Source of the DNA: Setoptus koraiensis
Taxonomy: Eukaryota > Arthropoda
Assembly: GCA_048013815.1 (NCBI GenBank)
Contig: CM106585.1
Span: 14,508,001-14,572,000 of the forward strand
Direction: 5' to 3'
DNA: 64,000 bases
Position numbers and translations under genes: made by a program. Below the pieces are notes generated by a model. It was not told the DNA's origin. It saw only the letters and a program-made list of their open reading frames with translations, and ran no database searches. Below, piece after piece: positions 1 to 12,780 of this stretch (the stretch's first letter is position 1; every line of letters starts with the position of its first letter).

Positions 1-177
1 TTGCTATAGTTGCTCCGGTCAGTTTGCTAATCGGTCTATGCCATGTGGCCGGTTTACCGCCGCAATGCATATACCGGGCCGGTTATATCGGCGGACCTGG
101 CGCAATCGTGCAGCGCCACCTACGCCTCTACTGGCCGGCCGAAATGGGGCCAAACGGCGGGCCTGTGACAACAAATG

Positions 178-220
178 ACGACAACAACAACAACAACAAC
201 AACATCAACGACAACGACAA
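178..220. repeat. CAA/AAC microsatellite
   Basis: Near-perfect CAA tract with a few ACG interruptions at its right end. Tracts of this kind recur throughout the window, both in non-coding DNA and inside the Gln/Asn-rich genes. Confidence 0.85.
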
Positions 221-1260
221 ATCAACAAAACAAAACAAAGTAAAACACAAACTGCGCGCACTTGTCCGTATTTGAGTCTGTATTGATTTAGTCGTGTTGG
301 CGGCAGGTTGCGCGTGCTCTATTTGGCCGCCAGGCCACTGGTCATTTGCAACTGGGCCCGATCGCCTGTTTGGTCATTGGCGGTAAATGAGCTCTGAATA
401 CATTATAAGTCGCTGTGGTCGTTGGCGCTGTTGTTGCCGTTGTTGCTGTTGTCGTTGGCGCTGTCGTTGTTGGGGCGCCGTTAATGAGCCTGTTGTGGTG
501 CTTTTAATGGCGCTCGTTATCGCTGTCTATTTATATATTCAGCGACAAGTAAATAAAGTGGGCCACTTTTTTCCGTGCGCGCTGCCCAATCATGAATTAT
601 TACTTTTGCCCGACCAAAACAAACACTCGCCGCTGTTGTTTGCTGTTGTTGTCGCTGTTGTTGCCATTGCAACCGGTTAGCCGATGACCGTTATCACGAC
701 GGCCAGCGTAAACAAGTGCACGCGGGGCCAGCGCGATTTTCATCGATGACTTTAGGTTAATCCAATCGAGACGACTGTGACGACTGCTCACTTCCTGTGC
801 GCGGCCATCGGCGCTGGCCACTTGGTGTCGTGCCGGTCGTCGAATAATAAACAGACAGCCACTGGCTGCCAAACGGCCATCAATCATTGCTTCAGCCTGT
901 AGCAGGTGGATTAGCCGTGGCCCACTGACAATGCGGGGCCCCAAGCTGGCAACAAACAAACAAGTGCCGTTTGTATTTATGGAGTCAGCGCGTTAGGATT
1001 AATTCAATTCGCAGCGAGCCCAATCGATACACTAAAGTCAGTCGGCTAAGCAATGTTGTCGGCCGAACAATGTTGTCGGTGACATGTACGTGGCAGTGGA
1101 TAATCCTGTTATCGCCGGCAAGTATGGCGTACCGCTGTCTTCATGCACCGGCTTACGATCGCTTTCGGCCGGTTAAGCGGGCCATATTTCCACTGGCGCT
1201 CTCGCAGACTCGTCGTGGGCCCGAATCAATAATCAGCGATCAGTTTTGGCGCACAAATGC

Positions 1261-1334
1261 CAATTCCGAACGCAAACGCGAATTCCGAACGCGAACGCAA
1301 ACGCAAATTCCGAACGCAAACGCAAATTCCGAAC
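1261..1334. repeat. 18-bp minisatellite, about 4 units
   Basis: Tandem units close to AATTCCGAACGCAAACGC, with internal CGCAAA duplications. Confidence 0.85.
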
Positions 1335-1732
1335 ACTAATCGCAACCAAAAATACGCCCAAAATAGAACGGAATAGATTAAAACAAAATCAGAGTCAACC
1401 GACGACAATGAACAAAATCACCAGTTTACACTGGCTATCGCAGTTCAACTCACTGGCTTAAGCTGAACGCACTGAATAATTCCGCTTTGACTCGGTTATC
1501 TCTGCGCGCAACTATCAGCGTTCACCACCCCAATCATTGGGGCCCAATCCACCTGATCGGGCTTTTGCTTGGTTCTGCATTTGCAACTTGCCTTACTCAC
1601 AGTTAAAGCAACTAATCTGAAATATATTCAGACGAAACTCCATCTATTATACATTGCAAATGTTGGCGCTCGTGCAATACAAACCCTAGCGACTCGAGCG
1701 CCCCTAGCGGACAGTTGACTCGTCTTGATTCG

Positions 1733-1784
1733 GCTCAACTGGTATGAGCTGGGGCTCAACTGGTATGAGCTGGGGCTCAACTGG
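1733..1784. repeat. 21-bp tandem repeat, about 2.5 units
   Basis: The unit begins GCTCAACTGG and contains TATGAGCTGG. The last unit runs directly into a GGGCCC palindrome. Confidence 0.85.
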
Positions 1785-2505
1785 GGCCCGAATGACGACT
1801 GTGCAAATGTGTACATAAATGTCCGCCAGGGTAGTGGGCTTCTTATAGGGTTTATGCGTTGCACGTTACGTCGAGTACGATGACTAATGCAACAACCAAC
1901 GATACGTAACTAACAAGTGTTACATAACTAACTGGTGGCTGGCTATTGTAACTAAATGAGGAAGGGAGTGAAAAAATGATGATCACCATCAAATGAGTCA
2001 GATTGCTGGCTGTTGCTGGCATGAAATTAACGATAAAACGACATCCACAAAACGATGTAGCAAATATGCGATCCAGTAGAGCGTAAATTAAAATTGATTG
2101 TGCCATTTGGGCGCTGCACGGCGCTCAGTGTCTAGTCGGACGAGACGGGGCCAAACATGATAATAATAATAGGATCGGATAATGGTGGCGCCCCCAAACG
2201 AGGAGCATGTTTTAAGTGTGTATCTATTCGACTGCCAATGTCTATTGATATCGAAAGACAGGGGCCACTTAATCAAACATCTATCTTCTTATGTAAGCAG
2301 CGGCAGCTTACGAGCAGTATGATGATGATAATAAACAACTGAATGAATACGCTAATGACACCAGCCACTGGCCGTATCATTTTTGGGCGCGTTTTTGCGT
2401 CGCGAAACAAACAATTTTGTGTCGCAACTCGCCCATTGAAACACGCTGTAACTGATACACCGTGCATGCAGCATGTATAAAACACGAGGATAAAACATGG
2501 TCGCG

Positions 2506-2560
2506 TATTATATAATAGTTATATAATAGACACATACAATAATATAATAATATAATAACT
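2506..2560. repeat. TA/TAATA-rich tract
   Basis: Alternating TATAATA and ATAATA words form a very AT-rich patch inside an otherwise GC-balanced region. Confidence 0.7.
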
Positions 2561-3550
2561 GGCCCAAAAAAGAGCAAAGAAAACTTAGTTAAGTGATGCG
2601 TACAACGCGGCGCCTCTGTACGAACATACAGAACTGTGTTCGTACAGATATAAATATCCGCGTTTGAATACTTTGGGTATCGAGGATATGAGAGCTTATC
2701 AAGGATATGATTTCAAATAGAGAGCATTAAATCATGTCGCAAATAATCGCCGCTCAACAGACACCGGCTGACAGTGGCAAGTTGTTGTGCAATCGCACAA
2801 CAACTTGCACAACAACTTGCACACCAGCAACAACAAAAAGAGCAACTTGCCCAAAACAAATGCTTCGGCTCCCTCCATCCGGTGCCATATATCATATGTT
2901 TGCAACAATATCGTGCTTGCGACATGGTGCTGAATATCGCTTTTTATGCCCTGTTTAGCGTGGCGCGTTTTAACATTGTCAACTTGTAAAGTGTTCCACT
3001 TGAATTTGAGCCAGTGGGGCCCTTGCGGCGCTTGCACGTCGACACAGCAAATGGACGTGAATCGCTGAGCCGATCGGCCGGACCTCTGCAAATCTCGCGC
3101 CGGACGCCAGGGGTCGTTCGAGGGGTCAGCGAGAATCACTGACCAAATCAGATCTGGTTTGTCATCAGGCTGTTGACGAATAATTTTATTTTCATTTATC
3201 CGGCCCACACTGACCAAGTTGTGAATGACAAGTTGTGAATCACAAGTTGCGATGCGAAGATTCTCACGCCTCGCTACCGAATGCTGATAACAGATAATAC
3301 AATTGATGCACTATTTGCATAATCTGCAAATAATTGTCACTCGTCTCGCTCAAGTTTTACCTCTGCGGGTGCGCCGTGCAAGCATTTCGGTACGTGACCA
3401 TTGGTGACATACCGAAATATATCTATACATATATGAGCAACATTGCGAGATGTTATCGGACGGCATTTGGTTGTTCGCTTTCGGTTGGGCTTCGTGCTGT
3501 TGCGATCCACAACGCCAAACTGTTTTGCCGGCGGTTCGCTGCACCATTCA

Positions 3551-3606
3551 GTGCACCGTAGTGCACCGTGGTGCAGCATGGTGCACCGTGGTGCAGCGTG
3601 GTGCAG
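3551..3606. repeat. 10-bp minisatellite, about 5.5 units
   Basis: Units close to GTGCACCGTG, alternating with GTGCAGCGTG. The palindrome GTGCAC is regenerated in several units. Confidence 0.85.
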
Positions 3607-3743
3607 AGGAGAAATTCTAGAGGATTTGCATAGATTTAATTGTGTGAGAAACAGTTAATCATTTCAAGCACACTGTTGGCGCCATTGCCAACCGCCCCTG
3701 CGAGCGCAATCCATTCCAAACAATAACCTCACAACGCCGTCGT

Positions 3744-3765
3744 ACGACGACGACGACGACGACGA
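3744..3765. repeat. CGA trinucleotide repeat
   Basis: Seven perfect CGA/ACG units. Confidence 0.9.
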
Positions 3766-4087
3766 ATTATGTAATGGCGCAAAGTCTTTATCGGCTCGCC
3801 GTGGCCAGCGCGCAAATGTTGTTGTTGTCGTTACTCCTTCGCACACTTCATTTGCATGACAATGACAACAACAACAACGACAACAACAACATTGTAACTT
3901 TGCCCACTAACTGTCGTGATTGTGTGCATGTTAATCATGAGAACACAACGTTGCCGTTATGTAACAACGCGCGCATCGCCACTTGGCACCCTTGCAGCGT
4001 TCATTTCGAGTGTCCACTCCTGGCCGCACTAGTGGACACTAGTTATGTAAATTTTTCATTATTTGCCTGCCGGTCATCGTTATCTCC

Positions 4088-4110
4088 GCTGTTGTTGCTG
4101 TTGCTGTTGT

Positions 4111-4143
<33 letters not shown>
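4088..4143. repeat. CTG/TTG trinucleotide repeat
   Basis: Mixed CTG and TTG units. They create artefactual poly-Leu, poly-Cys and poly-Gln frames on the two strands, none of which looks genic. Confidence 0.9.
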
Positions 4144-5554
4144 CGGCCGGCCGCTGCGACAACAGCCCGGAATTGCAAATTGTTGTTGTTGCTGTTGTTA
4201 TTGTTGTTATCGCGCACAACAAATCGACACTCTAACGGCGTGTGATGATGATTTAACGGAATCGGCGCGAATTGTCTCACGCCAACGAGGCTCACCGACT
4301 GACCACTGGTCATCCAATCCGCCGAGATTTGCCACTGCTACTTTTGTTGGACGCCACTCGCCTGGCCAGTGTGTTGTAGCGCGCCCGCGTCAGTTAGTAG
4401 TTAGTAGTACCACCACGTGCCATCTATTGATCATCTCTGGCCGGGCCCGGCACGTGGCGCGCACCCACTTTCGGCCCACTGACGCCCCAAATAAATGGCG
4501 CACGTGGCATAATCGCACATGAAATCAAAGTGCTCATGCTAAACTGCAAATCGCACACAATTGATTTGAATATAGGTCTGGGGCCCATTTATCTTCGCTG
4601 CTGTGTATGTACTAATCTATACTGAATAAATATATAGTAAATCTGCTATTTAGACGCGCACACTTTTAGCCGCGGTCGCTATGCGCAACTCGCTAACCAT
4701 ACAGCTGCCCAGCAGTCGCTGGGGCCAGCAATATAGGTTTAGCTTGGGGGCGGCGGCAACATGTTGTTGGTTTTCTGGATTTATGGAATTTGGCCCCCAC
4801 CAGAAAACAGCGAATGCGCCCAGTGATTGCGTAACCGACTCTCACAGCCTGTGAGTCACAGGTTGGCCCAGTCGAGAGCCGCTCACTTCGATTCGACACA
4901 GTTTCCGATTGCACGAATTCGACGTTCGCAGTCCGGGGCCCCAAAGGCTCCATGTGAACCAGCGACCAATGCCCAAATGGGCAATCAAAACTCTACCCGC
5001 TGGCGCCCACACAATACACCCAATACACTGGGGCATAACGGGTATCAGCGTGGGTAGCCCGTTGTCATGTTTATCACACACAAACAATATTTCACCGCAT
5101 CACAATTCGTGTATTTGCACTGCAATATCACTGCTCTCGTATGTATAACTGCTCTTGTTGGTTTGGTCGCTTGGGTATTGATTGTGAGCGCGTGTACCTT
5201 TTCATGGGAGTGCGAGCACGTGCACGGGAATTGGGCGCGCTCCAATCGGGCAAACATCGGGCCGCTAAAACGAATCGGCGGGCCTCTCGGTTGGCTTGTC
5301 GGCAGCGGTCGAACATGCGCCAGCGGATTGTGTGCTAATTTGTGGGCGCATATTGCATCTTCTTCTCAACTCTTCGTGTCACCTTGTTCGCGTTGGAAAA
5401 TTTCCTTTCTTCTCGCTGCTGGCCTCATTCGAAGCGAACATCCTCGGCAGCATCGCGCCGCGTTCGAACGACCGCCGTCGCGAATTGCCCGCCCGGCCGA
5501 ATAGCGCCAACGCCGACAATCGGCCTCGAAACGCGCCCTCATCCTTCGAGTTTG

Positions 5555-5625
5555 TCTCTCGAATTGGTCTCTCGAATTGGTCTCTCGAATTGGTCTCTCG
5601 AATTTTTCTCCCGAATTTGTCTCTT
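5555..5625. repeat. 13-bp minisatellite, about 5 units
   Basis: Tandem units of TCTCTCGAATTGG that degrade at the right end into AATTTTTC and AATTTGTC variants. Confidence 0.85.
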
Positions 5626-6208
5626 TGTCTAATCGAGTCGCACTGTCGACGGCCTCAAATCGGATCTGTGGCCCACTTGCAACAACTCAATCGATTTATC
5701 AAATTTACTCCGAACTTTTGCAATCCAATTTGTGTGAGTGTCGCCGTTTGTTTGTTAACGTGTGAAAGAGTTTTGATTGTTCATTTCAAGTTTTGATAGC
5801 GATTGAATCGCGTCGTAATTTGTAATCCTCTGCACAAACTTTGCAACATTTGCTGCTCTATTTGCTGCCCGCTGCCCCAATTGATGATTTTATGAATAAT
5901 GATCCTGCCGGCGAAAGTGATCAATGGCTGGCCACATGAATCGCGGCCGATTGAACGACAATTGTTGCCACCTCTTATACGAATGAACTGGGGGCACGCC
6001 GAATGAACGAAATGCGACATATGCTGCCGTTGGCTGCAGCCCACAGCAGCATAGGTGAGATGGGTGCAAGTCAAGAATCACAGCAGCAACAGCAACAGCG
6101 ACCGCAACTGCACCTACAAGCACCATCAACTGGCGCTGGAAGCCACTGACCGGAAGTGGTCACTCACTCAACCAAGAACGCGTTTGCCACGTACAACATA
6201 AGTGTGGG

Positions 6209-6217
6209 TATAAATAG
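6209..6217 (+). promoter_or_regulatory. Possible TATA box (TATAAATAG)
   Basis: GGGTATAAATAG matches the metazoan TATA consensus and is the same word as the box at 24415. No convincing ORF follows; the best candidate downstream is about 42 codons from an ATG at 6370. It may drive a non-coding RNA or be chance. Confidence 0.3.
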
Positions 6218-7110
6218 ACTGCGCTACTGACCAGTGGCCGGAGTTTGGCTGGCGCTGCTTGTTTCGGGGTGTCGCACAAACAAACGGCACGCTGTTTCAT
6301 TTGGAAATCAATCAAAACCCGTCCGAGCGCCCCTTTGAAATATCTACACCACCATATGCATGTGCTCTTATGTATTTGGAGGGCATGTATATGAAAATAG
6401 CGCTCGAAATTGACGAGTTGGCTCGCCGCGGGCCCGCAACAAACAGGAAACCGCTACTTCGATTTCACCAATGGCCGTTCATTTCGAAGCCGTCATAATG
6501 CAGTCATAATAGCAGTTTAGCCAGCCTAACATTGTGATAATTGCATTTGTTGGCGCTGTTGCCGTTTGTCAGCTTGATCGGGTGACGCTCGGGCTCAAAA
6601 CAACTCACTCAAATTTAAATTCATCAGCAGTTGCGACAAACGAATGCGAGCCACAGTGTGTCAGTCATCATTACAGCGCCGGCTATTATTTGCATCCATG
6701 TCACTATCTACATGCTATTACTATATACTGTTCCGAAGTGTTTCGGCGGCGCCGGCCGCTGGAGGGCGCGCTCGGCCGCAGCGGTCGGCCAGTTGCACAC
6801 GTTTCCGGTGCAGCGGCCAATTGGAAAATTGCAAATCAATTCGGTAGCCGAAACACAAACAGAACAGGTAAAACGGGGCCCATAAATATAAATGTGGCAG
6901 CAATTGGGTGATCGCTTGACTGACAGGGGGACACAGCGACGCTTGTAATTGGTTGTAATGCGCAATTGTCATAGTCGCCGCGAACTCGCTACTGTCGCCG
7001 GCCACCGAACGCCGACGAAATGAGTCGCGCTGCTTGACAGAGAGAAAGGAATTAGTTTCGCTATATCAATCATGGGCGATGCGCCGCCTCACCCGTTTTG
7101 GCGCTTCGAT

Positions 7111-7171
7111 TCCTTTGGTTGGCTCGATTCTTTTGGTTGGCTCGATTCGGCACGATTCGGCTCGATTCGGC
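7111..7171. repeat. Degenerate GGCTCGATTC tandem repeat
   Basis: GGTTGGCTCGATTC occurs twice, then GGCACGATTC and GGCTCGATTC units. Confidence 0.75.
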
Positions 7172-8032
7172 CGCGTTTTGGCGCATTTGGCTCGATTGAT
7201 CCGGCTGGAATCGCTTCGATTTGGGCTTCGTCTCGCGACGAATTGTTGCCAGTGGCGCCGTTCAATTTGTTTGTGTTTTCGTGTGTCGGACATGACAACA
7301 TCATTCAGCGAAACAACAGCCAGAGACAAGTGCGTTTTTTGCCAGCGCCGCGGCCCATTATCGTTGTTTGTTTGTGTCGGTTGCGATTAGTTGGTTAGCA
7401 TAATCGAGCATAATGGTTGCGCGGGCCCACTTGTTCGCCGTTGTCATGCTTGACAATGGCCGACAGCGCCGGCTCTGGTTAGAGCCGGCCTGACGGGCGG
7501 GCCCCAATGGCTGCGCAATAATGAGCACGCCGTAACAAGCGTCGGCATTGATTTGATACTGTCACTTGACATCAAATGAAGGATGAAATTAACCGAACCG
7601 GCCGCCGGCCCGACACGACCAAAAATAACCAAAAGCAACCAAAATAGGCGCACCAAAACTAGTTGCGGCTGCCCGAGTTATAATTGGCGCCGGCCATTGG
7701 CAGCCGGTGTGGGGCTTCATCATGGTCGGTGGTTGTCGCTTGTTGTTGTCGCTTGTTGTTGCTTGTCGTTGTTGCTTGCTGTTGGGTTTTTGCTGCTAGT
7801 TGCTTGTGGGCTGGTGGCCGGCGGTCGTGTCAACAACCGGCTTATAAACTCGCTTTTGTGACAGCGCACTGAGTGACGCAACAGCGGGATCACGCAACCA
7901 GAAAACAATCGCCTCTCAGTGCACTTGACAATCTTGTTCAGCTTATTAATTGGCCAAATCATTCATTTTTGCTGCCTTGTGGGGCATCGTTGCGCAACCA
8001 CACAGCCGACCATCGCTGGCGCGGCGCAGAGC

Positions 8033-8088
8033 AGCCATATAGCGACCATATAGCGACCATATAGCGACCATATAGCCACCATATAGCG
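8033..8088. repeat. 11-bp minisatellite, 5 units
   Basis: Units of GACCATATAGC, one with GCC in place of GAC, and flanking partial units. Confidence 0.9.
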
Positions 8089-8400
8089 CCAGTGTCATTG
8101 TTTATATACGGCGCTGTGTGGCGGCGCTGCTCCGAGGCCCGGCATCCTGTTTGCGTTTGTGCAAGCACAGCGAGCACGACAACCACAACCTCAACCACCC
8201 AACAGCCGCGACAACCACGAGCCATCAGCCGCGACAACCTCAACAACCCGGCAACCACAACAAACGCACAACTACAAACAGCGCGCTAACGAACAGGATA
8301 TTCCAGACGCGGCTCGGGGCTGTGCCGTTTTTTGTTTCCTCCACTTGTCCAACGCACAGGCCTCTGCTGCCGCCAGGCCAAACCGACGGCCCGACCGAGG

Positions 8401-8439
8401 CCCGAGCAACTGGGGCCCGAGCAACTGGGCCCCAAAGCC
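8401..8439. repeat. Short tandem unit carrying GGGCCC
   Basis: CCCGAGCAACTGGGG is repeated, so two GGGCCC palindromes lie within 20 bp. Confidence 0.7.
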
Positions 8440-8872
8440 CGAATCAGACCGAGAGCGGCGATTGTTAGCAGGCGGTTTTCAATTACGGGCACCGCAAGCC
8501 ACGCAAATAGCAAAATAGTGTCAGTGCTTTGCTTTGATCCTCTTGTCTGCAGTGTTGTTGTTGTTGTTGACGGTGCTTCAACCAACAACAACACGCGAAT
8601 TGTCGCCATTGTCGCTGCTATCGACATTGTGGACGCTGTTGACATTGTCGATGTTGTTGTCGCTAAAAAATGAATTCTGGCCGCTCTATTTGTTTTGTTG
8701 CTGGCCCATGTTGGCCCACTTTTCGGGGCACGAGCAACACGAGCACAAGTGCCAGCCAACACTGAACCAGCCAATGACAGGTTGGGGCCAATTTCGAGCC
8801 GGTGCAACATCCGCCCTGCAGCACGCGTTTTTAACAACGTTCTGGCGACGTTCTGACGTCGAAGGACGAAAC

Positions 8873-8906
8873 GCGAAACTCGAAACTCGAAACTCGAAAC
8901 TCGAAA
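8873..8906. repeat. 8-bp minisatellite, about 4 units
   Basis: Perfect CGAAACTC units. Confidence 0.9.
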
Positions 8907-9126
8907 ATGACATGACACGGCCGAACAGAAGACAACGGGCAAGTGCGCCGAAACACGCCATGCGTTATAACGCGGATATCGAGCAGGCAGCGGAAAGAAG
9001 CGGCACAAATTAAAAAATCACAATTGTGTCAGTTGTCACAACACGAGCACGCATAATTGTACCTGTTTCCATGTTGCACCCCCGGCATCGTGACGTATCT
9101 TATATCGTATTTTGAATTGGAACAAT

Positions 9127-9185
9127 GCGCGCATATCTCGCGAGTCGCGATTGTTCCGTTGCGACAATCGCGAAATATGCGCGCA
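9127..9185. repeat. Long imperfect hairpin
   Basis: GCGCGCATATCTCGCGA at 9127-9143 pairs with its near-complement at 9168-9184. Outside this stem, GGAACAA at 9119 faces TTGTTCC at 9219. As RNA this would fold into a stem of about 17 bp with a loop of about 25 nt. No known microRNA was recognised. Confidence 0.6.
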
Positions 9186-10149
9186 CACGCGCGGGCCCCA
9201 CTTGGCACCAATGCGGCTTGTTCCAGTTCACTTGAGTGCGCCCGAACAAGCGCCAACCAGATCCAGGCCACACCGAGACAAAATCCTCTTTTTGTGCGCT
9301 CTTGAGCTCAACAAATCGATCGCGTATTCTTGAAATTATTCGAAACGCACTCACTCTGGCGCTGTCACATTCATACTTGCATACCGTATTCGGTATGCAA
9401 ATTGTGACACTTGTTCTGGTCGCCAGTGGCGACTTGTTCGCGCTCAGCCTGTTCCGTTCAAATTTTGCAAATTTCGCAACCAATCAAACGAAACCGAATC
9501 AAATCAAATTGAATTTGATATATTTGCAGATTACGGTGGCAGTGGCAACGAACGCAGCAAAAGCTCTTACATTTGTCGAGATGGCGATCGCTGGCGACGA
9601 CCAAAGTACTTCCGTCACGTCCGAGTGCCACTCAAAAGTGCCAGCGTAAACGTCCTAGTGAAGCTAAAACGACAAAGAAAATACCTTTTGGGGTTGAGGG
9701 GAGACTTAACTTTTCAGCGAAACTCTTCCATTGGCCTCCATTGGCCATCGTGTTAAACTGCTTCAATTGTCCACCACTGCTCCATGCTTATACAAGCCCT
9801 GTTGTATTACAACAAGGTGAGCCTCTTTCTTTTAATCTGCTCGCGATTGCCGCCATCAAACATAGATGGCGCACACGACAACTTTACGCCCCTGGTTGAA
9901 ATACTGGTACCCAGTGTTTGCCCTAGTAATGTGCTGATGTACGCGAAATTGCTTTCGCTGACAATCCTGCAAGTCGTGGACTCCATTCGAGCACTTTTCG
10001 CCATTGCAAACAAGTTGGGGCCCCAATCTGCCAGATAACGGCCAGCCAGACCAAGATCTGCTAGCTCACAGTCTACCGAACTGCGAATTGATAGGCAATA
10101 GCCAGACAAACTAACAAGAAAATCAAAAACAAGACAAAAAAAATATAAA

Positions 10150-10900
10150 GATAAATTAAGCTTTTGGTTTATTGGCTTCAGGGAGGAAAAAATGTATCCC
10201 CCACTCGAACTTCGACAAGTCAGGAGGGTCTTGCCATCTCCTAGAAATGTTGAGACTTATACACTTATAATAATGAATAACAGAATCACAATCTGGTATA
10301 GTTCTACTGCGATAGAAACACTGGTCCTCATGACATCAGACTACGATAGGTCCGTGAATTTAAAAATAAGCGAATCTATACTCAGGGTGAGGCAAGCCCT
10401 CCTGATGTGTATCAACAACATAATTGTATATGGAGAATCCAATAAGAAGAGAACAGTAATTGAGATCTCCAACCATAATAGGATAATTGTCGCTCCTAGA
10501 TGGCTGAACGCAATAAAGCTGGCCAATGATCCAATGAGCAATAGTAATATTTCTACAATCTCCCAATGTTGTACTTGAAACATAAAGGGAATAGCTCCAC
10601 AGAGTATTCGACGTGGACTATTCAAAGGGAACAACTCGAGAATTCTTGACAAGTCTTGAGGGAAGCAGAGCATTTGGCAAAGAAACTCTTGGGCTCTCCA
10701 ACAGAGTTCGAGCCAGCGGTGACACGATCCCTCTTGCCCAATCCGGAAACGAAAAGCAATATTCGCAAGCTTCAAACGCAGCTCACAGCCGAGCTGGTGA
10801 CCTCAACTATCGAGGCTCGATCATAGAAGCTCAATTATCGAGGCTCCACTATCGAGGCTCAATGGTTCACCACAGTGAGGCGCCACCTGACAGACGATGG
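10150..10900. other. AT-rich island, possibly a decayed insertion
   Basis: Base composition changes abruptly to AT-rich relative to the flanks. Both strands carry medium-length frames. One minus frame (10566-10360) contains a VGDLN motif loosely like the GDFN signature of retroelement endonucleases. A plus frame at about 10653-10829, without a clear ATG, encodes a helical-looking 58-residue peptide. None is complete, so this may be a worn transposable-element fragment or an unrecognised exon. Confidence 0.3.
10803..10861. repeat. Degenerate 18-19 bp tandem repeat
   Basis: Three or four units built on CTCAACTATCGAGG. Confidence 0.7.
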
Positions 10901-11594
10901 GCATATTCCGGAAATCGGGATGGCATTGTTTGATTTTGAGCTAGGGGGGCCCGTGCACTGTCCAGCGGGCAAGTTTGCAATCATTGGCACCAGGGAACAA
11001 TGTGTCGTGATTAACACAATCAAATAGAAATTCTCACGCTCTCGTTGCTTGAGAATTGCATTAGTGGCGCTAGGTACAAGCAAGTGAGTGGGTGACACTG
11101 GCGGCAGTTTATTATTAGTTGACAACTTGTATCTATGACAACAAACAAGGCACAAACAACAATATAACTACACGCAACTACATGCAACAATGCAGCACAG
11201 TGAGAAACCTGATGCTAAATCACTGATCACGAGAGCTGTTACGTAATTCATTTGGCCACTTTGACTTTGTAGTGGACTTGTGTGTTGTTTGTTGGTCGGC
11301 CACAACGGCTGACACAAGCAGTTGGCACGCAGTAACTAGGTTCACACATTTGTCACCGAGTCAATCTGTCACTGTTCAATAGAGCTTTCAATGAGGAGCT
11401 TTTACCCAATTGGTGTTGCTTGTTTGGCACACACATACACGACATTACATCACTTACCTACCTAACACTGGCAGCCTGACACTGCCAGCCCAACAGTGAT
11501 AACGAGTGATAGCGAGTGACGTAACTTTTTAAACGCAACCAGTCAACTAGTCAGTGAGTTTTGGCAAAACTTTTTGCACGTACTCAAACGGCCG

Positions 11595-11629
11595 GCCGAA
11601 CAGTGTGCCCGGCACGCGCACTGTTCGGC
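11595..11629. repeat. Perfect 11-bp inverted repeat
   Basis: GCCGAACAGTG and its exact complement are separated by 13 nt. Confidence 0.75.
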
Positions 11630-11867
11630 TGACAATGCATTAGCGGTGACAATAACGACGCAACGACCGTTGTGATGGCCGGCCGAGGTTCCCAGAGACG
11701 CAAACAAGGCAAGAAAGAAGCAAACAACAATGAGCGCAGTCCACCCCCGTTATGCCGTTATTGTGTCACTCGATTGACTTTGCCTAATGACTTTGCAGCG
11801 TCTTGTTCCTGCGCGTTGTTTTCTCTCAAACCGACAACATATTGCTCGTCCGTTGCTCGTGCACCGC

Positions 11868-11950
11868 TCGTGTATTTCTCGTGTATTTCTCGCGTATTTC
11901 TCGCGTATTTCTCGCGTATTTCTCGTGTATTTCTCGTGTATTACTCGTAT
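11868..11950. repeat. 11-bp minisatellite, about 7.5 units
   Basis: Units CGTGTATTTCT and CGCGTATTTCT, grouped by variant, which suggests slippage or conversion. Confidence 0.9.
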
Positions 11951-12694
11951 GCCGTTGTTGTATAATGAGGCCAGAGACGCTGACCGACGGCGCAGAGGCG
12001 CGTGGCGCCCCCTCCAAACGGGGCACACTCTCGGCGGACTCGACGGCTCGATCGAGTGAGACGAATTGCGCCAAGTGAATGACGTAACGCCAGCAGCCAA
12101 CAGCCAACAGCAGACAGCGAATGGCATTGCTCGGCCCACGATGGCCCACAATGCCCCGCAATGCCCCGCAATGGCCGATGGCGGCCGGTTGTGTGTCGAC
12201 GCGTAACGTCTAATCTACATAACGCACTCGATTTGGGAACGCGTGCAACGCGTGCAACAGCCAACAGATTTGTACGAGTGCGCAAAACAGCGTGTTGATG
12301 CGGCCGATTCCTTCAAGAAATCCGAGGGAATCGGCCAACAAAAGAATCGGTCCCGTCTGGCCGAACTGGCCGAGCTGCCAATTGCGCAACAACCGCCACT
12401 CATATCGCACCGATCACTAGCTCACACACACAACATACCGGTAACATGTAGATGTGACGCAATCGGGCGAGTGTGTGAAAAATCAACACACCGCCGGCAG
12501 CTAATGGAAAAAGTTAATGGTTGCGTCATTTGTTGGCCATGGATCAATCCAATTGACTCATCTCGTTCAATGCAACAAATTAAATTGCGTAATTCGTGCT
12601 GTCGTGCTTGTTACACCGGCCATGGCACGAGTATCTGATATGTTTATGTGAGACAATTTTGTGAGATTGTGTCTAGTTGTTGCGTCGTGTAGCC

Positions 12695-12780
12695 GCCGCG
12701 CAATGTTGTCGTCGGTTGTGCCGTGTCGTCGTCGGTTGTGCCGTGTTGCCGCCGCACAGTGTTGTCGTCTGTTCTGTCGA
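12695..12780. repeat. GTCGTCGGTTGTGCCGT repeat
   Basis: Three degenerate units. Confidence 0.7.

Larger units (their letters stand above)
1..6208. other. Non-coding, minisatellite-rich intergenic DNA
   Basis: I see no convincing exon here. Open frames are short, mostly lack a good ATG, and often arise from CAA/CTG tracts. The stretch holds several simple and tandem repeats (listed separately), repeated GGGCCC palindromes (for example near 354, 936, 1217, 1539, 1783, 3016, 4443, 4580 and 4936) and scattered words such as CACTGG and its complement. Regulatory DNA or an unspliced non-coding transcript is possible but not shown. Confidence 0.6.
6218..10150. other. Non-coding, minisatellite-rich intergenic DNA
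   Basis: No supported gene. It contains the tandem repeats at 7111, 8033, 8401 and 8873, a long hairpin at 9127, and many GGGCCC sites (two within 20 bp near 8412-8430). The long open frames here run through repeats and are not credible proteins. Confidence 0.55.

Noticed and set aside
3774-4313. Leu-, Cys- and Gln-run ORFs
   Set aside because: All derive from the CTG/TTG tract, with no genic flank.
8286-9008. 240-codon minus ORF
   Set aside because: Runs through the CGAAACTC and GGGCCC repeats; the FEFRVS run is the repeat itself.
10360-10566. Retroelement endonuclease from the VGDLN motif
   Set aside because: One short motif without the other catalytic blocks; kept only as a weak remark on the AT island.
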